Shown: positions 14,792-24,087 of the stretch, in pieces
Layout of the letters: every line of letters begins with the position of its first letter
How positions within the stretch are numbered: the stretch's first letter is position 1
Origin: Moritella sp. JT01
GTDB taxonomy: Bacteria; Pseudomonadota; Gammaproteobacteria; Enterobacterales; Moritellaceae
Direction of reading: 5' to 3'
NCBI RefSeq assembly: GCF_001574435.1
Contig: NZ_LOCN01000036.1
Location: forward strand, 373 to 44,889
Length of the DNA stretch: 44,517 nucleotides
The notes under the pieces: model-generated
The model's database searches: none
What the model saw: the letters and a program-made list of their open reading frames with translations, nothing else
Told to the model about the DNA's origin: nothing
Program-made: the position numbers and the translations under genes

Positions 14792-16450
14792 ATGAAAGCA
14801 ACAGAGTTTATTGTAAATGCTTTACGTAAACAGGGAGTAACCCAAGTTTTTGGTTATCCTGGCGGCGCGATCATGCCATTGTATGATGCGTTATATGATG
14901 GTGGTGTCGCGCATTTATTAGCGCGACATGAGCAAGGCGCAATCATGGCTGCGTTGGGTTATGCGCGTGCTGGTGCTAGAGTCGGAGTCTGTATTGCGAC
15001 TTCAGGTCCAGGTGCCACTAACTTAGTGACGGGTTTAGCGGAAGCAATGGCTGATTCGATCCCTGTTGTTGCGTTCACAGGGCAAGTGCCGAGCGCCTTG
15101 ATTGGCGTGGATACGTTCCAAGAAGTGGATATTCTTGGTATGACGTTATCATGTACCAAACACAGCTTTTTGGTTGAAGATCAAAATGACTTAGATCGTA
15201 TTATTGCTGAAGCATTCACGATTGCGACAACTGGCCGTCCCGGTCCAGTATTAATTGATATTCCTAAAGATATTCAGTTGGCAGAAATGGCGTGTGAGAC
15301 GGTATCTGAATTACCTGTGTTACCGCCGTTAGATGGCTTGGTGGATGAAGAAGTGACTGCAGCTCGTGCATTATTACATGCGGCTAAAAAACCAATATTG
15401 TATGTTGGTGGTGGTGTCGGTATGGCGAATGCGGTACCTGAACTACGTGAATTAGCGGCAGCATTAGATATTCCGATGGTCAGCACGTTAAAAGGCATAG
15501 GCAGTGCCGATCCTGAACACCCTTATTATTTGGGTATGTTAGGGATGCATGGCCTGAAAGCGGCTAACTTAGCAGTACAAGAAAGTGATCTGTTGATTGC
15601 AGTCGGTGCGCGTTTTGATGATCGAGTGACTGGTAAACTTGATGAGTTTGCCCCACATGCCAAAGTTATCCACCTTGATATTGATGCGTGTGAACACAAT
15701 AAATTGCGTGTTGCTAACGTTGCTATTACTACAGATCTTAAACTTATTCTGCCCGCGTTAAAAATGACCTTGGATATTGCGCCTTGGCGATTACATACCT
15801 TAGAAATGAAAGTCGATACCGCTTTTCGTTATGATCATCCTGGCATTGCTATCTATGCACCTTTGTTATTGAAGCAATTGTCTGCCTGCTTACCTGAAGA
15901 CCATTTTGTGGCGTGTGATGTTGGTCAGCACCAGATGTGGACGGCACAACACATGACATTTACCCAACCTGAAAATTTATTATCCAGTGCCGGTTTTGGC
16001 ACCATGGGTTTTGGGTTACCGGCGGCCGTTGGTGCGGCGCTCGCGCGTCCTGATGCGATGCCCGTTGTGGTCACGGGTGATGGTTCTATTATGATGAACA
16101 TCCAAGAATTAGCGACGATCAACCGGGCTAAATTACCGGTCAAAATTGTATTAATCGATAATCAACGTCTCGGTATGGTTCGTCAATGGCAAACCCTGTT
16201 TTTTGATGGTCGTTTATCGCAGACTATTCTTGATGATAACCCTGATTTTGTGGCGTTAGCGGCGGCATGTGGTATTCCTGGCGAAACGGTGGTGGTTAAA
16301 GAGCAAGTGCAACCAGCGATGGACCGTATGCTAGCCAGTGATGGTGCGTATTTCTTGCATGTACAAATATCAGAGCAAGAAAATGTCTGGCCATTAGTGC
16401 CACCTGGGGTTAATAACGGTGAGATGTTGGAGCAATATGATGAGTACTAA
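14792..16450 (+). CDS. ilvG: Acetolactate synthase isozyme II large subunit
   Basis: The 552-residue ThDP enzyme makes 2-acetolactate and 2-aceto-2-hydroxybutyrate from pyruvate (and 2-oxobutyrate). Visible are the catalytic glutamate E47 in ARHEQGA, the ThDP-binding segment that begins [11 protein letters not shown] and continues to the IDNQ motif, and the FAD-type middle domain. The frame is intact, unlike the frameshifted ilvG of E. coli K-12. It is the first enzyme gene after the attenuator and overlaps ilvM by 14 bases, so the two subunits are translationally coupled. Confidence 0.97.
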   Translation: MKATEFIVNALRKQGVTQVFGYPGGAIMPLYDALYDGGVAHLLARHEQGAIMAALGYARAGARVGVCIATSGPGATNLVTGLAEAMADSIPVVAFTGQVPSALIGVDTFQEVDILGMTLSCTKHSFLVEDQNDLDRIIAEAFTIATTGRPGPVLIDIPKDIQLAEMACETVSELPVLPPLDGLVDEEVTAARALLHAAKKPILYVGGGVGMANAVPELRELAAALDIPMVSTLKGIGSADPEHPYYLGMLGMHGLKAANLAVQESDLLIAVGARFDDRVTGKLDEFAPHAKVIHLDIDACEHNKLRVANVAITTDLKLILPALKMTLDIAPWRLHTLEMKVDTAFRYDHPGIAIYAPLLLKQLSACLPEDHFVACDVGQHQMWTAQHMTFTQPENLLSSAGFGTMGFGLPAAVGAALARPDAMPVVVTGDGSIMMNIQELATINRAKLPVKIVLIDNQRLGMVRQWQTLFFDGRLSQTILDDNPDFVALAAACGIPGETVVVKEQVQPAMDRMLASDGAYFLHVQISEQENVWPLVPPGVNNGEMLEQYDEY

Positions 16451-16694
16451 ACAAGTACATGAAGTGGTGATTGAAGCCACCAATACACTCGAAATTTTAG
16501 AGCGAGTATTACGTGTTATTCGTCATCGAGGCTTTCGCATTAGTAGCATGAATTCGGTACAAATGAATGATTGCAATAGCATAAAGATTACGGTTACAGT
16601 ATCTGGAGAGCGCGGGATTGATTTACTCTATAAACAGTTAAATAAATTATTTGATGTGAGTAAATTAAACGTTCAGTACATTACTACAATATAA
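16437..16694 (+). CDS. ilvM: Acetolactate synthase isozyme II small (regulatory) subunit
   Basis: The 85-residue ACT-domain subunit has the typical [13 protein letters not shown] motif and the [12 protein letters not shown] helix. Two adjacent ATG codons occur at 16437 and 16440. GGAG at 16429-16432 suits the second better (7-base spacing), while E. coli IlvM is also written with MM; the longer form is given. The start lies inside the end of ilvG. Isozyme II is classically valine-insensitive. Confidence 0.93.
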   Translation: MMSTKQVHEVVIEATNTLEILERVLRVIRHRGFRISSMNSVQMNDCNSIKITVTVSGERGIDLLYKQLNKLFDVSKLNVQYITTI

Positions 16695-16734
16695 CACTTT
16701 ATTGAAAACGCTGGTGTGCATTGGATTGTAGGAT

Positions 16735-16746
16735 GCCAGTACTGGC
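16735..16746 (+). other. Perfect palindrome in the ilvM-ilvE gap
   Basis: GCCAGTACTGGC is self-complementary. The upstream AACGCTGG (from about 16707) can compete by pairing with parts of CCAG and GGCGTT. No T run follows, so an RNA processing or pausing structure is more likely than a terminator. Confidence 0.35.
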
Positions 16747-16794
16747 GTTATTTAAAATAATACAAAATTACAGCAATTAAGGGAAGAAGCGATT

Positions 16795-17724
16795 ATGGCG
16801 AATACTGAACAGCAAGTTTGGTTTAATGGAAAAATGGTACCGGAATCTCAAGCAAAAGTGAGTGTGTTTACGCATGCATTGCATTATGGATCATCGGTAT
16901 TTGAAGGTATTCGTGCATATGATACGCCGAAAGGTCCCGCTATTTTTCGTCTGAAAGAACATGTTCAACGTCTATTTGATTCCGCTAAGATCTATGGCTG
17001 GTCTATCCCTTACTCAAAACAAGAAATAGAACAAGCCTGTAAAGATGCAGTATTAGCCAATGGCCTTACCAATGCTTACTTACGCCCTCTGGCTTATATT
17101 GGTAATGTTGGACTGGGTTTAACACCTAAATCCACAGTATGCGAGGCGCTTGTGGCCGCTATGAACTGGGGTGCTTATCTGGGCGATGACAGTTTGGAAG
17201 AAGGCGTAGATGTTTGCGTTACTTCTTGGAATCGCTTAGCACCTAATACTATTCCTACTGGCGCAAAAGCCGGTGGTAACTATTTATCATCACAACTGAT
17301 CTCATCTGAAGCGAAGCGTCATGGTTACGCTGAAGGTATTGCATTGGATGTGAACGGCACCATTTCTGAAGGCGCGGGTGAGAACTTGTTCTTCGTGAAA
17401 AATGGGGTTATCTATACGCCGCCGACAACAGCATGTATCTTACCGGGATTAACGCGAAATACCTTAATGGTACTGGCGCGAGACTTTGGTTATGAAGTGC
17501 GTGAAGAACCGATTGCCCGCGAAGCCATGTACTTAGCAGATGAAATGTTCATGTGCGGTACGGCTGCGGAAGTGGTTCCAGTACGTTCTGTTGATCGTAT
17601 TGACATTGGCACAGGCAAACGCGGTCCCATTACAGAGAAATTACAAACTGCTTATTTTGCTTTGATTAAAGGTCAGAGTGAAGATAAGTGGGGTTGGTTG
17701 GATTATGTGGCGGATCCAAGCTAA
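16795..17724 (+). CDS. ilvE: Branched-chain amino acid aminotransferase
   Basis: The 309-residue class IV PLP enzyme performs the last step to Val, Leu and Ile. The PLP lysine is K158 in TGAKAGGNYLSS; the HALHYGSSVFEGIR motif and ISEGAGENLF are present. The length equals that of E. coli IlvE and the protein ends with the familiar EDKWGWLD segment. It is third in the ilvGMED operon, 100 bases after ilvM. Confidence 0.97.
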   Translation: MANTEQQVWFNGKMVPESQAKVSVFTHALHYGSSVFEGIRAYDTPKGPAIFRLKEHVQRLFDSAKIYGWSIPYSKQEIEQACKDAVLANGLTNAYLRPLAYIGNVGLGLTPKSTVCEALVAAMNWGAYLGDDSLEEGVDVCVTSWNRLAPNTIPTGAKAGGNYLSSQLISSEAKRHGYAEGIALDVNGTISEGAGENLFFVKNGVIYTPPTTACILPGLTRNTLMVLARDFGYEVREEPIAREAMYLADEMFMCGTAAEVVPVRSVDRIDIGTGKRGPITEKLQTAYFALIKGQSEDKWGWLDYVADPS

Positions 17725-17758
17725 TCGTTCTATTTATATTACTGCTATATATATAAGT

Positions 17759-17830
17759 AGGTGTTGTTAACACCTGTTTACGACGATGAGTCGATTTTAT
17801 TATTAAGGTGAGGCGCAGATTGCCTCCTTT
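17759..17830 (+). other. Two hairpins in the ilvE-ilvD gap
   Basis: AGGTGTT (17759-17765) pairs with AACACCT (17769-17775). A second stem uses GAGGC (17810-17814) and GCCTC (17822-17826), followed by CTTTAT. The second looks like a weak terminator and could lower ilvD expression relative to ilvE, or be an RNA processing site. Confidence 0.4.
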
Positions 17831-17866
17831 ATATTAACTGTTTATTTTGTTTCATGGAGAGAACCG

Positions 17867-19714
17867 ATGCCTAAACTGCGTTCTGCAACATCTACCGAAG
17901 GCCGTAATATGGCTGGTGCTCGCGCCTTGTGGCGTGCAACCGGTACCCGAGAAGAAGATTTCGGCAAACCAATTATTGCGATTGCTAATTCATTTACCCA
18001 GTTTGTTCCTGGCCACGTCCATTTAAAAGACATGGGGCAATTAGTCGCAGGCGAAATTTTGAAAGCTGGCGGTATTGCTAAAGAATTTAATACCATTGCG
18101 ATTGATGATGGTATTGCTATGGGTCACGACGGCATGTTATATAGCTTACCATCGCGAGATCTAATTGCTGATTCTGTTGAATACATGGTTAATGCCCATT
18201 GTGCGGATGCCTTGGTATGTATTTCTAACTGCGACAAGATCACCCCTGGTATGTTAATGGCGGCATTGCGTCTTAATATTCCGGTTATCTTTATTTCCGG
18301 TGGCCCGATGGAAGCCGGTAAAACTAAATTATCAGATCAGATCATTAAGTTAGACTTAGTCGATGCCATGGTAATGGGCGCAGATAAAAATGTGTCAGAT
18401 GAAGATGTTGAAAAAGTAGAGCGTAGCGCATGCCCTACGTGCGGTTCATGTTCGGGTATGTTTACTGCTAACTCAATGAACTGCTTAACTGAAGCATTAG
18501 GACTATCACAACCGGGTAATGGTTCATTAGTCGCAACCCACGCAGATCGTGAAGAACTGTTCTTAAATGCAGGTCGTCGTATTGTTGACCTGTGTAAACG
18601 TTACTATCAGCAAAATGATGAATCAGTATTACCGCGTAATATTGCTAATCGTGACGCTTTTGAAAATGCCATGACGCTAGATATCGCCATGGGTGGTTCA
18701 ACCAATACAGTATTGCATTTAATCGCCGCTGCAATTGAAGGCGAAGTCGATTATAGCTTAGCGGATATGGATGCATTATCACGTAAAGTACCGCAGTTAT
18801 GTAAAGTGGCTCCGTCAACGCCGCTCTATCATATGGAAGATGTGCATCGCGCCGGTGGTGTAATGGCTATCTTAGGTGAGTTGAACCGTGCCGGTTTATT
18901 GCATACTGATAATATGACCGTAATGGGTATGACCATGGCTGAGCAGTTAGCTGAGTTTGATATTATCACTACCCAATCTGACGCGGTGAAGAAAATGTAT
19001 TCGGCAGGTCCGGCTGGTATCCGTACAACGAAAGCCTTTAGCCAAGATTGCCGTTGGGATTCACTCGATGATGATCGTGCTAATGGTTGTATTCGTTCAA
19101 TCGAAAATGCCTATAGTCAAGAAGGTGGTCTTGCGATATTAACTGGTAACATTGCCATCAATGGCGCGGTAGTTAAAACGGCGGGTGTCGAGGATGATAA
19201 TTTATTGTTCCGTGGTACTGCACGGGTATTTGAAAGCCAAGATTCTGCGGTAAGTGCTATTTTAGCCAGTGAAATTAAAGCCGGTGACGTGGTTGTTATT
19301 CGTTATGAAGGACCGAAAGGTGGTCCAGGTATGCAAGAAATGCTATATCCAACCAGTTATCTGAAATCGATGGGACTTGGTAAAGCGTGTGCGCTCATTA
19401 CTGATGGTCGTTTCTCGGGTGGTACGTCGGGTCTGTCTATTGGTCATGCTTCACCTGAAGCCGCAAGTGGTGGCTTGATCGGTCTGGTTGAAGATGGCGA
19501 TATTATTGATATTAATATTCCAGAACGCTCGATGAATCTTGTGGTTGCTGATGATGTACTTGCTGCGCGTCGCACTGAAATGGAAAGCCGCGGGGAATTA
19601 GCCTGGAAACCTGTTGAGATACGCGAACGAAAAGTAACACAAGCATTACGTATTTACGGTTACTTTGCGACAAGTGCAGATAAAGGTGCGGTACGCGATA
19701 GAAACCTAATCTAG
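17867..19714 (+). CDS. ilvD: Dihydroxy-acid dehydratase
   Basis: The 615-residue Fe-S enzyme dehydrates 2,3-dihydroxy acids to the 2-oxo acids used by IlvE. It is very close to E. coli IlvD over its whole length. Cluster cysteines are C122 (in NCDKITPGM) and C195 (in [12 protein letters not shown]). Residue 56 is Met rather than Cys, as in E. coli, which fits the oxygen-sensitive [4Fe-4S] type. The end [15 protein letters not shown] segment is intact. It is the last gene of the attenuated operon. Confidence 0.97.
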   Translation: MPKLRSATSTEGRNMAGARALWRATGTREEDFGKPIIAIANSFTQFVPGHVHLKDMGQLVAGEILKAGGIAKEFNTIAIDDGIAMGHDGMLYSLPSRDLIADSVEYMVNAHCADALVCISNCDKITPGMLMAALRLNIPVIFISGGPMEAGKTKLSDQIIKLDLVDAMVMGADKNVSDEDVEKVERSACPTCGSCSGMFTANSMNCLTEALGLSQPGNGSLVATHADREELFLNAGRRIVDLCKRYYQQNDESVLPRNIANRDAFENAMTLDIAMGGSTNTVLHLIAAAIEGEVDYSLADMDALSRKVPQLCKVAPSTPLYHMEDVHRAGGVMAILGELNRAGLLHTDNMTVMGMTMAEQLAEFDIITTQSDAVKKMYSAGPAGIRTTKAFSQDCRWDSLDDDRANGCIRSIENAYSQEGGLAILTGNIAINGAVVKTAGVEDDNLLFRGTARVFESQDSAVSAILASEIKAGDVVVIRYEGPKGGPGMQEMLYPTSYLKSMGLGKACALITDGRFSGGTSGLSIGHASPEAASGGLIGLVEDGDIIDINIPERSMNLVVADDVLAARRTEMESRGELAWKPVEIRERKVTQALRIYGYFATSADKGAVRDRNLI

Positions 19715-19760
19715 CCTACCTCGTTAGTATTATGTAGCAATTCGCTATGATCTATATCAA

Positions 19761-19805
19761 GGGTTCAGTGGTAATCGACTATGATTACCACTGGGCCCTT
19801 TTTTT
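19761..19805 (+). terminator. Terminator of the ilvGMED operon
   Basis: A 16-bp stem with two wobble pairs (19761-19776 with 19783-19798) and a seven-base T run follow the ilvD stop codon. It separates the operon from ald and so from ilvA. Confidence 0.9.
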
Positions 19806-19995
19806 GAGGGCGATCTTGCTCACAGAAAAAATTATCTTCTGTTCAACATCAATTTAACAAATCTTCTATAATCTTTTCTTGAAATTAGATGGATCTTTAG
19901 TGATTAATTTTGCAGATCTATAGCTATACTGCACCTATATATCGAGAAGGTTTTCTTAACCAGTTAAATAAACCAGAAATTGGAGTGAATAGCAT

Positions 19996-21111
19996 ATGAT
20001 CATCGGCGTACCTAAAGAAATTAAAAACCATGAGTATCGCGTAGGTATGACTCCTGCAAGTGCACGAGAGCTTATTACACATGGCCATACAGTTTATGTT
20101 GAAACATTTGCTGGTGCTGGTATTGGTTTTAGCGACAGCGATTATGAAACTGTTGGTGCAAAAGTCTTAACAACTGCCGCTGAAGTTTTCGCAACTGCAG
20201 ACATGATTGTGAAAGTAAAAGAGCCACAACCTGTTGAACGTGCAATGCTACGTGATGGCCAAGTGTTATTCACTTACTTACACCTTGCACCTGATCTAGC
20301 GCAAACAGAAGACCTAATTAAGAGTAATGCAGTTTGTATCGCTTATGAAACAGTAACTGATGCAAACGGTGGTTTACCACTACTTGCTCCTATGTCTGCT
20401 GTTGCTGGTCGTATGTCAATTCAAGCTGGCGCACAAGCATTAGAAAAATCACAAGGTGGTTGTGGTCTTCTTATGGGTGGCGTACCGGGTGTTGCTCCTG
20501 CAAACGTTGTTGTTATCGGCGGCGGTGTTGTTGGTATGAATGCTGCTAAAATGGCTGTGGGTATGGGCGCTAGCGTAACTATGTTAGACCGTAACCTTAC
20601 TGTACTCGCTAACCTCGACAACCAATTCGATGGTCGTTTGAAAGTAGTTTATTCTACACACGATGCAATTGAAAAATATGTATTAGAAGCTGATCTAGTG
20701 ATTGGTGCGGTATTAGTTCCTGGTGCAGCTGCGCCGAAGCTAGTAACTAAAGACCTAATTTCACGCATGAAGCCTGGTGCTGCTGTTGTTGACGTTGCGA
20801 TTGACCAAGGTGGTTGTTTCGAAACTTCACATGCGACGACACACCAAGACCCAACTTACATCATTGATGACGTTGTACACTACTGTGTTGCTAACATGCC
20901 TGGTGCTGTTGCGAAAACATCTACGTTTGCATTAAACAATGCCACACTACCGTACATCATCAAGCTTGCTAACCTAGGTTGGAAAGAAGCATTAATACAA
21001 GATGAGCACTTACTAAACGGCCTAAACGTTATCGCTGGTCAAGTAACGGTTCAAGATGTTGCTGAAGCACATAACTTACCGTTCGTTGCACCAAAGAGCA
21101 TGATTCTATAA
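19996..21111 (+). CDS. ald: Alanine dehydrogenase
   Basis: The 371-residue protein catalyses reversible NAD-dependent deamination of L-alanine to pyruvate. It starts [17 protein letters not shown], has the catalytic region VKVKEPQ and YLHLAPD, and the NAD-binding [18 protein letters not shown]. Length and sequence are standard for Ald. It has its own terminator and probably its own promoter. Alanine catabolism next to a likely neutral amino acid importer (22641-23924) is notable; such genes are often Lrp-controlled, but I identify no Lrp site. Confidence 0.95.
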   Translation: MIIGVPKEIKNHEYRVGMTPASARELITHGHTVYVETFAGAGIGFSDSDYETVGAKVLTTAAEVFATADMIVKVKEPQPVERAMLRDGQVLFTYLHLAPDLAQTEDLIKSNAVCIAYETVTDANGGLPLLAPMSAVAGRMSIQAGAQALEKSQGGCGLLMGGVPGVAPANVVVIGGGVVGMNAAKMAVGMGASVTMLDRNLTVLANLDNQFDGRLKVVYSTHDAIEKYVLEADLVIGAVLVPGAAAPKLVTKDLISRMKPGAAVVDVAIDQGGCFETSHATTHQDPTYIIDDVVHYCVANMPGAVAKTSTFALNNATLPYIIKLANLGWKEALIQDEHLLNGLNVIAGQVTVQDVAEAHNLPFVAPKSMIL

Positions 21112-21141
21112 TCTAGCTTATTGTAATGAACGTGTTAAATT

Positions 21142-21173
21142 AGCACCATTATTTATTAATGGTGCTTTTTTAT
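21142..21173 (+). terminator. Terminator of ald, abutting the next start codon
   Basis: A 10-bp stem AGCACCATTA (21142-21151) with TAATGGTGCT (21157-21166) is followed by TTTTTAT. The next gene's ATG begins at 21174, immediately after the T run. Confidence 0.85.
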
Positions 21174-22145
21174 ATGCAAAAGAAAATAACAATTTTACTC
21201 CTGTTTATAGGACTGGGTCTTTTCGGTTTCTATACCGCGCTTAAATCTGATGATGCTATTGAAGTCGAAAAATCAGATGTGCCAGACTTTGCTGCGTTTA
21301 ATGATGTTACCGCCAAGAAAACCGCATTCTTTAATTATCTACAACCCGCATTTGATACCGTTACTGCTGAAGTATTAGCAGAGCGTGCACTGCTAACTCA
21401 ATGGCAGGCTAAAACAACATTAACAGCACAAGAGCAAACGCAGCTGCAATATATGGCCAGTATGTATAAAGTGACAGCTAATAATGACCATGCCTTGATT
21501 AATGCGTTATTGTTACATGTTGATGTAATCCCAGAAGAACTGGTATTTAGTCAGTCGGCGAATGAGACCGGTTGGGGGACATCACGCTTTGTGAAACTTG
21601 GACATAACTTCTTTGGTCAATGGTGCTTTAGCAAAGGCTGTGGGATTGTCCCAAATCAACGCGAACAAGGGGCTGCGCATGAAGTGGCAAGCTTTGATTC
21701 GATCGAAGCGTCAGTGCGTTCGTATTTCCGCAATATCAATCGAAACCAGAGTTATTTACCGCTACGTGAGATCCGTTCTGAGTTACGTAAAAACGGCGAG
21801 GTCATTGATGCCTGCGCACTCGCGGCAGGGTTAATTAATTATTCGGAAAGAAAAGAGGCGTACATTGCAGAGGTTCGTGCAATGATCCGTCACAACAGTC
21901 AGTTCTGGCGAAATAATGAAAATACGGATTATAGTTTATGTGCAGCACCAAAACCTGTGGTGACCGAAATTGTTGCAGAAGAAGCGATTGTGCTCCCTGA
22001 TGTCATCACTTTAACGCCGGACTCAACTATTGTTGAAGCGGAAAATAGTGATTCAACAATAGTTGAGCCTAACAAGGTTGCCGATAATGTTGAAAATGAC
22101 ACTGCAACGCCAGAAAAACCAATAAAATCGGCTGTGGCAGAATAA
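21174..22145 (+). CDS. Bax-like glucosaminidase-domain protein (putative peptidoglycan hydrolase)
   Basis: The 323-residue protein has an N-terminal membrane anchor or signal sequence (residues about 4-22), a helical region and a mannosyl-glycoprotein endo-beta-N-acetylglucosaminidase (GH73-like) domain with the catalytic-type motif SANETGWGTSRF and NFFGQWC. It resembles E. coli Bax. The acidic Thr/Glu-rich C-tail after about residue 260 is low complexity and contains STIVE twice. The start at 21174 is chosen because it opens the membrane segment; an ATG at 21159 lies inside the ald terminator stem. No good ribosome site exists, only GGTG in that stem, so expression may be low or regulated. 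Confidence 0.85.
   Translation: MQKKITILLLFIGLGLFGFYTALKSDDAIEVEKSDVPDFAAFNDVTAKKTAFFNYLQPAFDTVTAEVLAERALLTQWQAKTTLTAQEQTQLQYMASMYKVTANNDHALINALLLHVDVIPEELVFSQSANETGWGTSRFVKLGHNFFGQWCFSKGCGIVPNQREQGAAHEVASFDSIEASVRSYFRNINRNQSYLPLREIRSELRKNGEVIDACALAAGLINYSERKEAYIAEVRAMIRHNSQFWRNNENTDYSLCAAPKPVVTEIVAEEAIVLPDVITLTPDSTIVEAENSDSTIVEPNKVADNVENDTATPEKPIKSAVAE
22022..22067 (+). repeat. Perfect 16-bp inverted repeat inside the Bax-like coding tail
   Basis: CTCAACTATTGTTGAA (22022-22037) and TTCAACAATAGTTGAG (22052-22067) are exact reverse complements with a 14-base loop. Each arm encodes STIVE, because the unit is nearly palindromic itself. Confidence 0.8.
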
Positions 22146-22163
22146 TCATCTAGTTTATTTTTG

Positions 22164-22196
22164 GGGTGCTCAGAGCCTTTTTGAGTGCCTTTTTTG
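22164..22196 (+). terminator. Probable terminator of the Bax-like gene
   Basis: GGTGCTC (22165-22171) pairs with GAGTGCC (22183-22189) using two wobble pairs, followed by TTTTTT. Confidence 0.6.
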
Positions 22197-22640
22197 ATTT
22201 TACTCTTCTTTAATACTCTCCTATTTTTAATGCTATTAGTTCGCAAGGGTAACTTAGGTTAAATTTACGCTATAAATCACTACATTTGTTAAAACTCACT
22301 GGTTTTTTCTGTTTTCCTTATTATCGATACAATGCCTACTTTTGAGTATATAAGGGTTTTTGTCGGTTTTTGTACGGTAAAGCTGACGTTTCTTAATTTA
22401 AAGTGACTTTTATTGATGATTATATAGATGTTACGTAGTCGTAAAAGGTCAAAAAATACTTGGATATGTGACCAACCTCAATTTTCCTGTTGCCAGATGA
22501 TTGAACTGCTTCCCTTCATCAATAGAGTTGTAATACTCTCCACCCATCAAATCTTGCAGTGCAAAGAATTGTAAAAATATAAAAATAATATATAAGAAAA
22601 AAACACACACTACTATGATAATTGAAAGGCTGAGTTTGTT
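22197..22640. other. 444-base AT-rich region upstream of the SDF symporter
   Basis: No ORF with a ribosome site is visible on either strand. It probably contains a long regulated promoter and leader of the symporter gene. I recognise no riboswitch or other named RNA. Confidence 0.4.
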
Positions 22641-23924
22641 ATGGATAAATCACTAAGTTCGAAAATATTTATATCCCTGTTTGTGGGCTTGTTACTGGGT
22701 ACTATCGTTCAGTATGGCTTTGGCGCAGGATCGTTTCTTGATACATATTTTGTCGGTGCAGCTACTGCAGTCGGTACTATGTTTGTATCACTGATTAAAT
22801 TAATGGTTGTGCCATTAGTTTTCATCTCTATTGTATGTGGTGTATGTGAACTGAAAGACATCAAAAGTTTTGGTCGCTTAGGTGGCAAAACGTTCTTCCT
22901 TTACCTCGCTAATACAGCAATCGCAATCACAGTAGCACTTATTGTGGCAATGATTGTTCAACCCGGTGTTGGTGCCAACCTTGCTGAATTGGGCGGTACT
23001 GCGGTACACCTAGCATCAACAGAAACACCTGATATCGGTCAAATGATTGTTAACATCGTACCAAGTAACCCAGTGCAAGCATTTGCTTCTGGTGACATGT
23101 TACAAATCATCTTCATGGCAATCATCACTGGTCTGGCAATTCAAGCGCTAGACAAAAAAGGTGGTCCAGCGATTAATGCATTCCAAATCGCGAATGACAT
23201 CATGATGAAACTTGTTAGCCTAATCATGAGCTTTGCCCCGTTTGGTGTATTCGCGTTAATGATTCAATTAGGTGCGACGCTTGATGGTGCAACGCTTGCT
23301 TCAGTAGCGGGTTATGTGGGTCTGGTTGTAGCATTGCTTTTAGTATGGATCTTAATTGTATACCCACTAGCAGTATGGGCAACAACGGGTATCCGTCCAG
23401 CTACATTCCGTCGCCAAGTTCGTGAGCAGTTCCTATTTTCACTATCTACAGCAAGCTCAAACGCCACTATTCCGGTAACGATGCGTACCCTTACGGATAA
23501 GATTGGTGTATCGAAAACAGTTGCTGGTTTTGGTGTTCCACTAGGCGCAACAATGAATATGTCTGGTGTATCTATCTATATCTCAATTGCGACAGTATTT
23601 GCTGCCAACGCATACGGCACACCACTACAAGTGACTGATATGTTCACTATGGGTCTAACTATCCTACTACTATCTGTTGGCGCAGGTGGTGTACCAGGTG
23701 GCGGTATCGTGATGATCGGTGTGTTACTAACACAACTTGGTCTACCTGTTGAAGCACTCGCTATTATTGCTGCGGTTGACCGTATCAACGATATGTTCTG
23801 TACTTCTGCTAACGTAATCGGTGATACAGCGGTTAATACGATTGTTGCTAAGAGTGAAGGTGAACTAAACCTTGAAATAGCACATGCATCTGAAGAAATA
23901 AATGCAGTAGCTAAAACAGCGTAA
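22641..23924 (+). CDS. Dicarboxylate/amino acid:cation symporter (SDF/DAACS family) with neutral-amino-acid-like site
   Basis: The 427-residue membrane protein has the family hairpin motif ASSNATIP (271-278), the unwound-helix motif NMSGV (306-310) and the last core helix with D380, D384, C387, N391 and D395. Aligned by eye with the archaeal homologue GltPh, C387 replaces Arg397, which binds the side-chain carboxylate of aspartate, and S308 replaces Asp312, a sodium-site residue. The mammalian neutral amino acid exchanger ASCT2 also has Cys at the Arg position. Import of a neutral amino acid such as Ala, Ser or Thr is therefore likelier than glutamate. Lying between ald and ilvA fits this, but substrate and coupling ion are inference. 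Confidence 0.88.
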   Translation: MDKSLSSKIFISLFVGLLLGTIVQYGFGAGSFLDTYFVGAATAVGTMFVSLIKLMVVPLVFISIVCGVCELKDIKSFGRLGGKTFFLYLANTAIAITVALIVAMIVQPGVGANLAELGGTAVHLASTETPDIGQMIVNIVPSNPVQAFASGDMLQIIFMAIITGLAIQALDKKGGPAINAFQIANDIMMKLVSLIMSFAPFGVFALMIQLGATLDGATLASVAGYVGLVVALLLVWILIVYPLAVWATTGIRPATFRRQVREQFLFSLSTASSNATIPVTMRTLTDKIGVSKTVAGFGVPLGATMNMSGVSIYISIATVFAANAYGTPLQVTDMFTMGLTILLLSVGAGGVPGGGIVMIGVLLTQLGLPVEALAIIAAVDRINDMFCTSANVIGDTAVNTIVAKSEGELNLEIAHASEEINAVAKTA

Positions 23925-23943
23925 TCAATTAATATAAATATCC

Positions 23944-23971
23944 AAAGGGGAGCGAAATGCTCCCTTTTTTA
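23944..23971 (+). terminator. Terminator of the SDF symporter gene
   Basis: GGGAGC (23948-23953) pairs with GCTCCC (23959-23964), extended by A-T pairs, with GAAAT as loop and a T run behind. Confidence 0.88.
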
Positions 23972-24087
23972 TTTCCTGTAAAAAGTTATCCTGAGTTAAA
24001 CCTTTTTATCTGTTTCGATTGTTGTTATAACTAAATTATAGCGTTAACGATTGCATGCCAATGCGTTAACTTGTCAGTTATATTTCA

